A stretch of DNA of 64,000 nt from contig JAFLTU010000001.1 of the NCBI GenBank assembly GCA_022509125.1, forward strand, positions 84,521 through 148,520, given 5' to 3'. The translations under genes were made by a program, and so were the position numbers. Numbering within the stretch: position 1 is the stretch's first letter; each line of letters starts with the position of its first letter. Below the pieces are notes generated by a model. It was not told the origin of the DNA and made no database searches. It saw only the letters and a program-made list of their open reading frames with translations. Source of the stretch: Muribaculaceae bacterium. Lineage in GTDB: Bacteria; Bacteroidota; Bacteroidia; Bacteroidales; Muribaculaceae. Positions 9,922 to 19,094 of the stretch are shown piece after piece.

Positions 9922-12015
9922 TTATTTTAAGTATTTGTCGAGGAAGCGGAAGAAGACACGCTGCCAGAGGATCGCGTTTTGAGGTTTAAGCACCCAATGG
10001 TTTTCATCGGGGAAGACGAGCATCTCTGCCTCGAGTCCGTGCATCTTCGCGGCGTTGAAAGCCATCATGCCTTGAGATGCAAGAATACGGTAATCAAGTT
10101 CGCCGACAGTGACAAGTATCGGAGCAGTCCATTTGTCAGTGAAAAGATGCGGAGAATTGGCATAGGTTTTTTGTGCAATTGCGTTGTTCTTGTCCCAGTA
10201 GGGGCCTCCGAGGTCGAAATCAGCAAACCACATTTCTTCGGTTTCAAGATATTGAGCCTCCAGGTTGAAAATACCAGCGTGAGCAATTAAAGCTGCGAAA
10301 CGTCCCTCATGATGCCCGGCAAGCCAATAGACTGAGAAACCGCCATAACTTGCACCGATAGCTCCAATCTTGGTTTTGTCGATATAGGGTTGTTCGGCAA
10401 TATAATCTGCCGCTGCAAAATAGTCTTGCATGTTCTGACCGCCATAGTCGCCGGAGATCTGACGGTTCCATTCTGTGCCGAAACCGGGGAGACCGCGACG
10501 GTTGGGAGCTATCACAACGTAACCATTGGCGGCCATTATCATGAAATTCCAGCGATAACTCCAGAACTGACTAACGGCCTGTTGGGGACCTCCCTGGCAG
10601 TAAAGGATAGCAGGATACTTCTTTTGAGGATCGAAATCCGGAGGAAGGATAATCCAGGAAAGCATTTCTTTTCCGTCGGTGGTTTTTACGAAAGTCTTTT
10701 CTACGGAGCCGAGTTTAAGCTGAGCAATGAGCTCTCCGTTGACATTCGTTATCTCTTTTACGGGAGAATCTTTAGAGACAAGACAAATCTCGTTGGGGCG
10801 CATCATAGAATGGCGGAGGGTTACTGCAGAAGTTTCAGAGATAGGAGTTACGGATACGAAATCGCAGACATCCTCGGCGATTGTCTCAATTTCTGTAGTG
10901 AAGGGATTCATACGGAAGACGGGTTCCGTTCCTTGATAGTAAGCTGCAAACCAAATAAAGCTGCCATCAGGGCTCCATGCAATCTCTTCCGGCCAATAAT
11001 CCCAATCGGCGGTGAGGTCAGTCATTTCACCGGTCTTTATATCTAGTAGCATGAGACGTTTCTTGTCGCTCTCAAATTTGGGAGTAGCCATCGATAGGAA
11101 GGCCACTTTATTGCCGTCGGGCGAGAAATGGGGATCTGTGTCGTATCCCGGCATACCCTCAGTGAGACATTTTGTGGAGCCATCCTCAAGGTTATAGAGA
11201 TAAAGGTTGCTGTCGGTCGAGAAAGCATATTCCTGTCCTTTGAGTTTTCGGCTCACATAGATAAGGGATTTGCTGTCGGGAGACCAGGCGAAAGCGTCGC
11301 TGCCACCAAAAGGCCGCATGGGACATTCAAAGGGTTCTCCCTCCATTATGTCTTTAGCCCCTGAAATTCCGTCGATTGAAAAATCAGCGAGGAAAGGATG
11401 AGGAATTTGGGTTACCCATTCGTCCCAATGCTTATACATCAAGTCGTCTACTACACGTCCGGTTGTCTTTGGCAAGCCCTTGAAAAGCTCCTCGTCTTTC
11501 TGATTGAAGTCGTCGATAGGAGAGCCGTAGATTATTTTTTTACCATCGGGGGAAATCTCAAAACATTCGATTCCGTTTTTGACATCCGAGAGCCGTTTTT
11601 CACCCGTCCCATCGGAATTCATTATGAAAACCTGCATGGAATTTAGTTTATCATCTTTCCGGAGGAAGGCGATTTTATTGCCATCCTCCACCCATCTGAT
11701 ATTGGATTCTGAGGGGGCAGAGGTTGTCAGACGAGTCATTTCTGAACCGTCAGTGTTTATCTTATATATCTCCGCGTTGGCTCTGTTTTCCTCAATGTCT
11801 TCATAGGAGAGTGTGAAGGCTATCGTTTTGCCGTCGGGCGAAGGTTTGGCCTCTGATATTCTTCCGAAGGCCTCCAGGATTTCAGGGGTGAGCCTGCCAT
11901 CTTTTACTTCCACTACAGGTTTTTCGATAATTTTTTGTTGTGTGGATTTTTCCGATCCACAAGCAGCCAGTAGCGGCAAAGCCAGTGTAGACATTATAAA
12001 TGCGGTTTTATTCAT
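9922..12015 (-). CDS. S9 family prolyl oligopeptidase-like lipoprotein
   Basis: This 697-residue serine peptidase of the DPP/acylaminoacyl-peptidase type begins with a lipoprotein signal (hydrophobic core then LAAC, acylated Cys about residue 19), so it should be anchored in the envelope. An N-terminal beta-propeller of WD40-like PD40 repeats (SPDGKTIAFTL, SPDGKKIIYGS, SPDSKSLIYVSRK, SPDGNKVAFLS, SPDGSFIWFAA) is followed by the alpha/beta-hydrolase domain. Its catalytic Ser lies in GASYGGFS, the Asp in GELDYRI and the His in DENHWV. It probably trims peptides outside the inner membrane. It is monocistronic with a strong promoter and terminator. The exact specificity cannot be told. Confidence 0.94.
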   Translation of the reverse strand: MNKTAFIMSTLALPLLAACGSEKSTQQKIIEKPVVEVKDGRLTPEILEAFGRISEAKPSPDGKTIAFTLSYEDIEENRANAEIYKINTDGSEMTRLTTSAPSESNIRWVEDGNKIAFLRKDDKLNSMQVFIMNSDGTGEKRLSDVKNGIECFEISPDGKKIIYGSPIDDFNQKDEELFKGLPKTTGRVVDDLMYKHWDEWVTQIPHPFLADFSIDGISGAKDIMEGEPFECPMRPFGGSDAFAWSPDSKSLIYVSRKLKGQEYAFSTDSNLYLYNLEDGSTKCLTEGMPGYDTDPHFSPDGNKVAFLSMATPKFESDKKRLMLLDIKTGEMTDLTADWDYWPEEIAWSPDGSFIWFAAYYQGTEPVFRMNPFTTEIETIAEDVCDFVSVTPISETSAVTLRHSMMRPNEICLVSKDSPVKEITNVNGELIAQLKLGSVEKTFVKTTDGKEMLSWIILPPDFDPQKKYPAILYCQGGPQQAVSQFWSYRWNFMIMAANGYVVIAPNRRGLPGFGTEWNRQISGDYGGQNMQDYFAAADYIAEQPYIDKTKIGAIGASYGGFSVYWLAGHHEGRFAALIAHAGIFNLEAQYLETEEMWFADFDLGGPYWDKNNAIAQKTYANSPHLFTDKWTAPILVTVGELDYRILASQGMMAFNAAKMHGLEAEMLVFPDENHWVLKPQNAILWQRVFFRFLDKYLK

Positions 12016-12055
12016 AGTGGGGTTTTTTAGATTTTCTTTTGCTAATGGATAAGGC

Positions 12056-12087
12056 CAAAATTAAAGAAAAGCTGTGGTTTAATCAAA
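12056..12087 (-). promoter_or_regulatory. Promoter of the S9 peptidase gene
   Basis: On the minus strand, TTTG (12087-12084), 20 nt, then TAATTTTG (12063-12056): both boxes match the Bacteroidetes consensus exactly. The leader would be about 35 nt. Confidence 0.75.
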
Positions 12088-12176
12088 CTTCAACATAGGA
12101 AATTCCTTCTCCATGTAATAGGGTATAGGCCAAACTGAGCTTTTGTAATATCTATCAAAAAGTTAATCATAGGAAA

Positions 12177-12210
12177 TTTGATAATTATACATTTTTATAC
12201 AGTAATTTTG
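12177..12210 (+). promoter_or_regulatory. Promoter of the RND efflux operon
   Basis: TTTG (12177-12180) and a perfect -7 box TAATTTTG (12203-12210) are separated by 22 nt, slightly more than usual. The position argues against the in-frame ATG at 12178 and for translation from 12238. Confidence 0.55.
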
Positions 12211-12237
12211 CAGTATCCTAAAATATATGTTTTTTCT

Positions 12238-13293
12238 ATGAAATTTTATAAAGCTAATTTATTTATAGCGGCAAGTTTAATGATTATCTTTTCCGTTGGA
12301 TGCAAGGAAAATAAACCTGGGAATGACAGTCTACGGACGGTTATTCTCACACATCCTTCTCCTATTAACGGAAGCTCTTCGGAGGAATATTCAGGCATCA
12401 TAGAAGAGGGCAAGAGCGTCAACGCATCATTTATGGCGGATGGCAAAATAAACAGGTTGTTGGTCAAAGAGGGCGACCGAGTAAAAAAGGGCCAATTAAT
12501 AGCTTCTCTTGATGATTCGGATTACCAGATAGGCGTCAATCAATTGAAAACCCAGTTCCATCAGATGACAGAAGAGAAAAAAAGGATGGATGAGATGTTT
12601 GCTCGCCATAATATAGCCCCTAACGACTATGAGAAATTTACCGCCGGCTACGAGCAACTGCGATTGCAAGTGGAAATGGCCGAAAATAAATTAGGATACA
12701 CCAACCTTTATTCACCAACGGATGGATATATTTCAGAAAAATTTATGGAGCCGGGAGAACTGGTTGGTGCAGGAACTCCCGTTTATAAAATCACCGACGA
12801 CTCCAGTCTTATAGCCAGTTTGGATCTGCCTGTAGAGATGTATATCCACCGCAATAACATTGTTTCCACAGTGGGATTTTCCCCGGTTTTTCAAGATAAT
12901 TCCATACCATTAGGCATAGAGAGTTTTACTCCGAATCCTTCAAACAACATGCTATATCAGATGAAATTAAATATCCCTCAAAAATATGCCGGAAATCTTA
13001 GTCCCGGAATGAACATTAGAGTTGATATAACGGTAAATGAGGGAGGGACTGAGGGTTACGAAATACCCTCGCGTGCCATTTTAAAAGAAAATGAAACCAC
13101 CTATGTATGGGTTTTCAATGTGTCTGATTCTACCATCACAAAAAAGGCGGTAAATGTAGTTGGGACCCCTGTAGATAAGAAAATCACTGTTTCAGGACTT
13201 TCCGGACAAGAAGCAATAGTGGAAACCGGAGTGAAACAATTGTATGAGGGAGAAAAGGTGAATGTCGCCAAGAATTCAGACTACTCATTGTAA
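12238..13293 (+). CDS. Efflux RND transporter periplasmic adaptor (MFP lipoprotein)
   Basis: This is the membrane fusion protein of a tripartite RND pump, 351 residues from the chosen start. It begins with a lipoprotein signal, MKFYKANLFIAAS and then SVGC, with the acylated Cys near residue 22. A biotinyl-lipoyl-like half motif (GKINRLLVKEGDRVKKGQLI), a short coiled-coil hairpin, the second lipoyl half (LYSPTDGYISEKFMEPGE) and beta-barrel segments follow. The open frame begins at 12178, but that ATG sits in the promoter and would bury the signal sequence, so 12238 is preferred. It is the first gene of an operon with the RND pump (3-nt gap) and TolC. Confidence 0.93.
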   Translation: MKFYKANLFIAASLMIIFSVGCKENKPGNDSLRTVILTHPSPINGSSSEEYSGIIEEGKSVNASFMADGKINRLLVKEGDRVKKGQLIASLDDSDYQIGVNQLKTQFHQMTEEKKRMDEMFARHNIAPNDYEKFTAGYEQLRLQVEMAENKLGYTNLYSPTDGYISEKFMEPGELVGAGTPVYKITDDSSLIASLDLPVEMYIHRNNIVSTVGFSPVFQDNSIPLGIESFTPNPSNNMLYQMKLNIPQKYAGNLSPGMNIRVDITVNEGGTEGYEIPSRAILKENETTYVWVFNVSDSTITKKAVNVVGTPVDKKITVSGLSGQEAIVETGVKQLYEGEKVNVAKNSDYSL

Positions 13294-13296
13294 GCC

Positions 13297-16200
13297 ATGA
13301 ATAGAATCACAAAGTTTTTTATTGAGAGAAAGACCCTCTTTTGGTCAGTGGTCTTTCTTATTATCGCCGTTGGCGTCATGGCTTATATGTCAATGCCGAA
13401 GCTTGAAGACCCCGCTGTGACCGTCAAACAGGCATCGGTGGTGGTTTTGTATCCGGGAGCCGACACAAAAAGAGTTGAAAAGGATGTTGTCTCTGTGCTT
13501 GAGGAGCAATTGAGAGCGTTGCCCGATGTAAGAAAAATCACCAGCACAGTGAAAGAGGGACAAGCCCTCATCCAGGTAGAGTTCAATTTTGAAACCCCTA
13601 TGGAAGAGGTGGAACAACACTTCGACCTGGTTAGAAGAAAAGTTGCTGACACTGAAATGCTTTTGCCTCCTGGTGTGATGTCTCCTATTGTCATCGACGA
13701 CATGATGGATGTCTATGGCATTTTCTATTCCTTTAGTGGGGAAGATTACAATTATGAGGAATTGGAACAATATGCCAAGCTCCTGAAAAAGGAGATAATG
13801 GCTGTGAAGGGTGTGAAGAGAGTGAATGTAGGAGGCACCCAAAGGGAGGTAATAGATATAGCCTTTACACCCGAACAGATTCGTAACAACGGACTTCTTC
13901 CTCTTCTCGTGGCTCAAGCTCTCCAATCATCCACTAAGGCTATTGATGCTGGGAAATTGATGAACGGAGAAGACAGAATCATGATTAATGTGACAGAAGG
14001 AGCCTCTTCGGTAGAAGAAATATCTTCTCTATTTATTGATTTCCCAGATGGAAAAAAAGTAAGATTGGGAGATATTGCGAAAATAACCAAGCATTCGGCC
14101 TCTCCGGAATCGGGAGGATTCTATCTTAACGGGAAGCCGGCACTTACCCTGCTTGTCGCTCTGGAGAAAGATGCAGTTGTGCCTTCAGTCGGAATCAAGG
14201 TGGATGAAAAAGTGAATGAAACCCTTTCCCAACTTCCCGTGGGTTTGACTATAGATAAGATTTTCTTCCAGCCCGATCAGGTGAATGAAGCCATCTCATC
14301 TTTCATGATAAATCTGATTGAATCAGTGCTGATTGTTATTTTCGTATTAATGATTGCCATGGGCTGGAAAGCAGGTTTGATAATAGGTCTCGGGTTGGTA
14401 TTGACAGTGGCCCTCTCCTTTCCTATCTTATCTGCTTTGGATTCCACCTTACAAAGAATTTCGTTGGGCGCCTTCATCATTGCAATGGGCATGTTGGTGG
14501 ATAATGCCGTTGTGATAATGGATGGGATTATGAAAGACCGAACCCGCGGATTGCCGAAATCCACTTATTTATATAGGATAGGCAAACAGACGGCATGGCC
14601 TCTTTTAGGAGCTACCCTCATAGCGGCTGCAACTTTTCTGCCAATATATCTAACTGCAGGGACAGTTGGAGAATTTGCCGGCGACCTTTTCTTAGTGGTT
14701 TGTGTAAGCCTTATGGTGAGCTGGGTGTTGGCTATTATTCAGGTCCCCGTTTGTGCGGATCAATGGCTATCGCCTGATAATGTGTCTGAAGAGGTAAAAG
14801 AACAACCACCGCTCAATCGATTTGAAAAGTTTGTCAAGAAAATAGTTGAGTTTTTGATCGCTCATAAAGGGCTTACCGTCACTTTCTCCGTGGTTCTTTT
14901 AGCCGGAGCCGGAGGTGCTATTTTATTAGTCAGAAATGTGTTTTTCCCCGATTTCAATTATGATCAGTTTGTAGTGGAATGTTATTATCCGCCCGAAAGT
15001 AATCCGGAAACGGTGAGGTCCAGAATGTTTGAATTGTCAGACTCAATCATGCTTGAAAAGGATGTGAGGAATGTGGCAATAAGCATGGGAGGGGCTCCCG
15101 GAAGATATTGTCTTGTACGCCCCATTCCTGAAGGGGGAGACAATTACGCGGAATTCATTGTTCAATGCAAGGATTATCACGCCGTGCAGAAACTGTCGAA
15201 GGATCTCACAAAGAGGTTGAGAGAAATAGCCCCGGAAGCATATATAAGGGCCAGAAAATATAATTTCTCTGTATCTTCCTCACATCTAATAGAGGTGGAA
15301 TTTACCGGGCCGGATCCCAAAGTTCTTAGAGAACTTGCAAAAGAGGCTGAAACTATAATGAGAAATTCCCCTTACGTGGATCCCTATACCGTGCAAAACA
15401 GCTGGAACGCACCCACAAGACAACTTTCAGTTGCTTATTCAGCTCAATCGGCTGCCAGGGCCGGTGTCAACAGAGGGGATGTGGGAAATGCCCTCCAGGC
15501 AGCCACAGACGGTTACACTGTGGGAGTGGTCAGCAGTAACGACAATCTTATCCCGATAAATATTGTGGTCAGGAATTCGGATGGGTCAAGACTTAAAGAT
15601 TTATCTAATATTCCGGTTTGGAGCATGGCCAACGTTAACTTGTCTGAAAACGATTTAGAGGCTCTCATGAGAGGTTCAAAGGATGTTGCCGACATTAAAA
15701 AAAATATGTTTATCACCACAACTCTTGCCAACTGTATCGACAGCATCTCAACCATTTGGGAAGAAAGCCTTCTCACAAGATATAATGGTATGAGAAGTAT
15801 TCAGGCTGAATGCGACCCTGACCCCTATAATGTGGATGCCACTCCTGATAAACTTCTAAAATCTGTAAAACCTGAGATTGAAAAAATCAAAATTCCCAAA
15901 GGCTATAAAATGAGATGGGTGGGAGAAACGGAAACTTCAGACGAGGCGATGGGAAAAGTTTTCCAGAATCTTCCTGTGATGATTATAATCTTGATAGTGG
16001 TGTTGCTCTTGCTTTTCAATAATTGGAAGAAACTTGCAGTGATTCTTTTGTGTTTCCCATTTGTGTTGTGCGGGATAGTCCCGGCCCTCATTCTTACTAA
16101 CACCCCATTTACATTCCTTGCAATCCTCGGGGTAATGGGTTTGATGGGTATGATTATTAAAAATGCCATAGTTCTTGTGGATGAAATAAATGCCCTGAAT

Positions 16201-16440
16201 GGAGAGCAACGGATGGAACTGTATCCAGCAATTGTCAATGCCACAATCTCCAGGGTAAGGCCCGTGTTGCTTGCATCCCTCACAACCGTGGCCGGAATGA
16301 TTCCGCTTGTGGGAGATCCCATGTATGGTCCCTTAGCTGTTACAGTTATTGGAGGGTTGCTAATAGGAACCTGTGTGACTCTGTTATTCCTGCCGGTTAT
16401 TTATTCAATTTTCTTCTCTGTTAAACCAGTCTCCAAATGA
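13297..16440 (+). CDS. Efflux RND transporter permease (AcrB/HAE1-like)
   Basis: This 1047-residue proton-driven inner-membrane pump has the standard length and plan. It has a first span at residues 12-30, two large periplasmic loops (about 31-330 and 560-870) and 12 spans in two halves. The TM4 proton-relay segment reads GMLVDNAVVIMDGI, so the first of the two AcrB aspartates is kept and the second is Asn, as in many RND subfamilies. TM10 carries the relay lysine in IIKNAIVLVDEIN. With the adaptor upstream and the TolC protein overlapping by 4 nt downstream it forms a complete tripartite exporter. The substrates, whether drugs, bile salts or others, are not evident. Confidence 0.95.
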   Translation: MNRITKFFIERKTLFWSVVFLIIAVGVMAYMSMPKLEDPAVTVKQASVVVLYPGADTKRVEKDVVSVLEEQLRALPDVRKITSTVKEGQALIQVEFNFETPMEEVEQHFDLVRRKVADTEMLLPPGVMSPIVIDDMMDVYGIFYSFSGEDYNYEELEQYAKLLKKEIMAVKGVKRVNVGGTQREVIDIAFTPEQIRNNGLLPLLVAQALQSSTKAIDAGKLMNGEDRIMINVTEGASSVEEISSLFIDFPDGKKVRLGDIAKITKHSASPESGGFYLNGKPALTLLVALEKDAVVPSVGIKVDEKVNETLSQLPVGLTIDKIFFQPDQVNEAISSFMINLIESVLIVIFVLMIAMGWKAGLIIGLGLVLTVALSFPILSALDSTLQRISLGAFIIAMGMLVDNAVVIMDGIMKDRTRGLPKSTYLYRIGKQTAWPLLGATLIAAATFLPIYLTAGTVGEFAGDLFLVVCVSLMVSWVLAIIQVPVCADQWLSPDNVSEEVKEQPPLNRFEKFVKKIVEFLIAHKGLTVTFSVVLLAGAGGAILLVRNVFFPDFNYDQFVVECYYPPESNPETVRSRMFELSDSIMLEKDVRNVAISMGGAPGRYCLVRPIPEGGDNYAEFIVQCKDYHAVQKLSKDLTKRLREIAPEAYIRARKYNFSVSSSHLIEVEFTGPDPKVLRELAKEAETIMRNSPYVDPYTVQNSWNAPTRQLSVAYSAQSAARAGVNRGDVGNALQAATDGYTVGVVSSNDNLIPINIVVRNSDGSRLKDLSNIPVWSMANVNLSENDLEALMRGSKDVADIKKNMFITTTLANCIDSISTIWEESLLTRYNGMRSIQAECDPDPYNVDATPDKLLKSVKPEIEKIKIPKGYKMRWVGETETSDEAMGKVFQNLPVMIIILIVVLLLLFNNWKKLAVILLCFPFVLCGIVPALILTNTPFTFLAILGVMGLMGMIIKNAIVLVDEINALNGEQRMELYPAIVNATISRVRPVLLASLTTVAGMIPLVGDPMYGPLAVTVIGGLLIGTCVTLLFLPVIYSIFFSVKPVSK

Positions 16441-17777
16441 AAACCATAATATTGATAATTCTTGTCGCAATATTTTCAGCCTTTCCGTTGAAGGCAATTG
16501 AGCTTTCTTTGGAAGATTGCAGGAAGATGGCATTGGAAAGCGATGAACTCGTCAAGATAGCAAAAAATAGAGTGACACAGTCTAACTTGGACAAGGGAGT
16601 TGCCACTACGGCCTATCTTCCAAAAATTGACGGAAGCGCCTCAGCTTTTTACATGACTCCGAATTCTTCAATGGGGGATGCAATGGAGCTTCAGATGCGG
16701 GGAGTGTATCTTGCCGGATTTTCCCTTGTGCAACCCATTTATGCCGGTGGGAAAATCTACACTGCCAACAAGCTGGCAAAGTTAGGGCAGGAAGCGGCTC
16801 GGCAGCAACTGGAGGCAACAGAGATGGATGTAGTGGCCAATGCTGAGAAAAGTTATTGGATGTATATTGCCGTGAGATCTAAAATCGACATGCTCCTGTC
16901 ATATATCCAGCAACTTGATTCTATATTAAGTTATACCCGTTCGGCCTATGAATTGGGACTTACGACCTATTTGAACGTATCCAGGGTGGAGACAAAGATG
17001 TCGGAGCTGCAGTATAATCTTCGTCAGGCCAGATCAGGAGAAGATCTTTGCCGCTTGTCGTTATGCCGAATTATAGGAGTAGATGATTCCGAAGCCATCA
17101 TTCCAACCGAAAAATTAAATGTCCTTCCGCAATCCTCCTTTCCCTTCGCGGGGATAGAATCCAGACCGGAGTTGCACTTATCTATGATTAATCTGGAGGC
17201 AAAAAAACATGATATAGGGATGGTGAGGTCAGATTTCCTTCCAACGATCGGGTTGCAATTGGGATGGAACGCATTCGGCAACATGAAGATGAAAAATTAT
17301 ATGATGCTTGATGACGGCACAGTGTTTCCCTATTCACAGACCATAAGTTATAAAGGATTTGTTGGAGCAGTCTCCCTGTCGGTGCCTATATTTCATTGGG
17401 GGGAGGGCTTTAAGAAAGTGAAGAAAGCAAAGATTGAAGTGGAGAACGCAGCTTTAGAGCTTGAGCAAAACCGGAAACTTATGGAGTTACAGGCCCGTCA
17501 GGCCTACAGGAATTATCTGGATGGCTTTGCCTTGATTGAAAGTGCTGAAAAGGCCTTTTCAGAAGCTGAATTGAACTTGAAAATGATGAAAGAGCAGTAT
17601 GAAAGCGGGCTTATGACCCTCACAGACCTATTGGAAGCTCAATCTCAATGGCAATCTTCATTTTCCAATCTGATAGAAGCAAAGACCCAACTGAAAATTA
17701 ATGAGGTGGACTATCTCCGCACGATAGGGGCCACGCTTTCTCAGAGGGAAAAAGGAGATAAAAAGTTGCAGGAATGA
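16437..17777 (+). CDS. TolC family outer membrane efflux protein
   Basis: This 446-residue outer membrane channel belongs to the RND system just upstream. A Sec signal peptide (MKTIILIILVAIFSAF, cleaved near residue 20) precedes the two tandem OEP repeats, with long helical segments rich in Ala, Glu and Leu typical of TolC barrels. Its ATG lies in the ATGA overlap with the pump stop codon, so translation is probably coupled. No terminator is visible after it. The next promoter, for rpsF, begins 12 nt before its stop codon ends. Confidence 0.93.
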   Translation: MKTIILIILVAIFSAFPLKAIELSLEDCRKMALESDELVKIAKNRVTQSNLDKGVATTAYLPKIDGSASAFYMTPNSSMGDAMELQMRGVYLAGFSLVQPIYAGGKIYTANKLAKLGQEAARQQLEATEMDVVANAEKSYWMYIAVRSKIDMLLSYIQQLDSILSYTRSAYELGLTTYLNVSRVETKMSELQYNLRQARSGEDLCRLSLCRIIGVDDSEAIIPTEKLNVLPQSSFPFAGIESRPELHLSMINLEAKKHDIGMVRSDFLPTIGLQLGWNAFGNMKMKNYMMLDDGTVFPYSQTISYKGFVGAVSLSVPIFHWGEGFKKVKKAKIEVENAALELEQNRKLMELQARQAYRNYLDGFALIESAEKAFSEAELNLKMMKEQYESGLMTLTDLLEAQSQWQSSFSNLIEAKTQLKINEVDYLRTIGATLSQREKGDKKLQE

Positions 17778-17796
17778 CAGAAAATTAGTAATTTTG
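17765..17796 (+). promoter_or_regulatory. Promoter of the rpsF-rpsR-rplI operon
   Basis: GTTG (17765-17768), 20 nt, then a perfect -7 box TAATTTTG (17789-17796). The -33 element lies in the end of the tolC coding region. The leader is about 50 nt and begins with the GC-rich segment GCCGCGGTTTTCGGC, able to fold into a short hairpin. Confidence 0.7.
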
Positions 17797-17853
17797 CCGC
17801 GGTTTTCGGCGAAAAAGGGCTGAAACCATAAGAAACCAAACAAACAAAACACT

Positions 17854-18237
17854 ATGAATTGTTACGAAACCGTTTTCATTTTGACTCCCGTTTTGTCTGA
17901 CGAACAGATGAAGGAAGCGGTAGAAAAATTCAAAAACGTGCTTTTACAAAACGGAGCCGAGATAGTGAATGAGGAACTTTGGGGCCTCAAGAAATTAGCC
18001 TATCCAATCCAGAAGAAGAGCACAGGATTTTACTGCCTGCTTGAATTCAAGGGAGAGCCGACGATTGTCAAGAAACTTGACATCGCTTTCAGACGCGACG
18101 AGAAGGTGATCAGATTTTTGACCTTCCGTCTTGACAAATATGCTCAGGAATATGCCGAGAAACGTAGAAACCTGAGAGCTAACAAAACAAACGAGAATGC
18201 GGCAGCAGCAGCTGTGGCAGAAAAAAAGGAGGCTTAA
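17854..18237 (+). CDS. rpsF: 30S ribosomal protein S6
   Basis: S6 is the small-subunit protein that pairs with S18 on the platform of the 30S subunit. It begins [19 protein letters not shown] and has the ferredoxin-like S6 fold ([29 protein letters not shown]). It is 127 residues long with an Ala/Asn-rich charged tail, slightly longer than E. coli S6 without its modification tail. First gene of the conserved S6-S18-L9 operon. Confidence 0.98.
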   Translation: MNCYETVFILTPVLSDEQMKEAVEKFKNVLLQNGAEIVNEELWGLKKLAYPIQKKSTGFYCLLEFKGEPTIVKKLDIAFRRDEKVIRFLTFRLDKYAQEYAEKRRNLRANKTNENAAAAAVAEKKEA

Positions 18238-18240
18238 GCT

Positions 18241-18507
18241 ATGGCAGCAAACAGTGAAATCAGATATCTCACTCCTGTGACAGTCGAGACCAGGAAGAAG
18301 AAATATTGCCGTTTTAAAAGAAGTGGCATTAAATATATCGACTATAAAGATCCCGAGTTTCTCAAGAAATTTCTCAACGAGCAGGGTAAGATCTTGCCTC
18401 GCCGCATCACCGGAACTTCCCTAAAGTTCCAACGTAGAGTAGCCCAGGCAGTGAAAAGAGCTCGCCATTTGGCATTGCTCCCCTATGTGGCTGACTTGAT
18501 GAAATAA
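18241..18507 (+). CDS. rpsR: 30S ribosomal protein S18
   Basis: This 88-residue partner of S6 on the 30S platform starts 3 nt after the rpsF stop. It contains the basic, Arg/Lys-rich S18 core ([20 protein letters not shown]) and ends with a short hydrophobic segment. The N-terminal Cys-containing motif KKYCRF is the single-Cys form without a zinc ribbon. Confidence 0.98.
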   Translation: MAANSEIRYLTPVTVETRKKKYCRFKRSGIKYIDYKDPEFLKKFLNEQGKILPRRITGTSLKFQRRVAQAVKRARHLALLPYVADLMK

Positions 18508-18536
18508 TTCCAACAACACATTCAAAAAGAGAAAAG

Positions 18537-18980
18537 ATGAAAATTATTCTGAAAGAAAACATACCGACCCTCGGCTATAAGGATGATGTTGTGGAGGTTA
18601 AGGATGGCTACGGCCGCAATTATCTCATTCCTCAGGGAAAAGCAATCATCGCATCCGAGGCAGCTCTCAAACGCAGAGAAGAAGACCATAAGCAAAGAGC
18701 CCATAAGCTCGAAAAAATCAAGGCCGACGCTGAGGCTGCTGCAGCTGCTCTCGAAGGAGTTAAACTCACAATCGGTGCAAAGACGAGCTCAAAGGGCACT
18801 ATCTTTGGCTCTGTCAACGCTATCCAGATTGCTGAAGCCCTCGAAAAGCTGGGCCATATCGTCGACAGGAAGATAATAGAAATCAAAGACCCGGTGAAAG
18901 AAGTGGGTGTTTACAAAGCTATTATACGTTTCCATAAAGACGTGGTGACCGATATTGAATTCGAAGTAATTGCCGAATAA
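18537..18980 (+). CDS. rplI: 50S ribosomal protein L9
   Basis: L9 is the elongated 50S protein near the L1 stalk that helps maintain reading-frame fidelity. The 147 residues match the usual size: an N-terminal domain (MKIILKENIPTLGYKDDVVE...GYGRNYLIP), a long connecting helix rich in Ala, Glu and Lys, and the C-terminal domain (GSVNAIQIAEALEKLG). Last gene of the operon, closed by a strong terminator. Confidence 0.98.
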   Translation: MKIILKENIPTLGYKDDVVEVKDGYGRNYLIPQGKAIIASEAALKRREEDHKQRAHKLEKIKADAEAAAAALEGVKLTIGAKTSSKGTIFGSVNAIQIAEALEKLGHIVDRKIIEIKDPVKEVGVYKAIIRFHKDVVTDIEFEVIAE

Positions 18981-19000
18981 GAATTCATTATTCAATAAGC

Positions 19001-19030
19001 AAAGGATATCGGAAACGGTATCCTTTTTTT
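19001..19030 (+). terminator. Terminator of the rpsF operon
   Basis: AAAGGATA (19001-19008) pairs with TATCCTTT (19019-19026), extended by TCG/CGG and capped by a GAAA tetraloop, then a run of T. A strong intrinsic terminator. Confidence 0.93.
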
Positions 19031-19046
19031 ATTGGGCATTTTTTAT

Positions 19047-19054
19047 TAAATTTG
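19047..19054 (+). promoter_or_regulatory. -7 box upstream of dnaN
   Basis: TAAATTTG matches TAnnTTTG exactly, 41 nt before the dnaN ATG. The -33 position falls in the T-tract of the preceding terminator and shows no clear TTTG. Confidence 0.45.
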
Positions 19055-19094
19055 CCTATAAAACGAAAAAGCAACTCCCCAAAAGCAGAACACT

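Noticed and set aside
12178..12237. Upstream ATG of the RND adaptor
   Set aside because: It lies in the -33/-7 region and would place 20 non-signal residues before a clear lipoprotein signal.
13297..16440. Asn in place of the second relay Asp (GMLVDNAVV) as a sign of an inactive RND pump
   Set aside because: This variant is common in active RND subfamilies, and the TM10 Lys is present.
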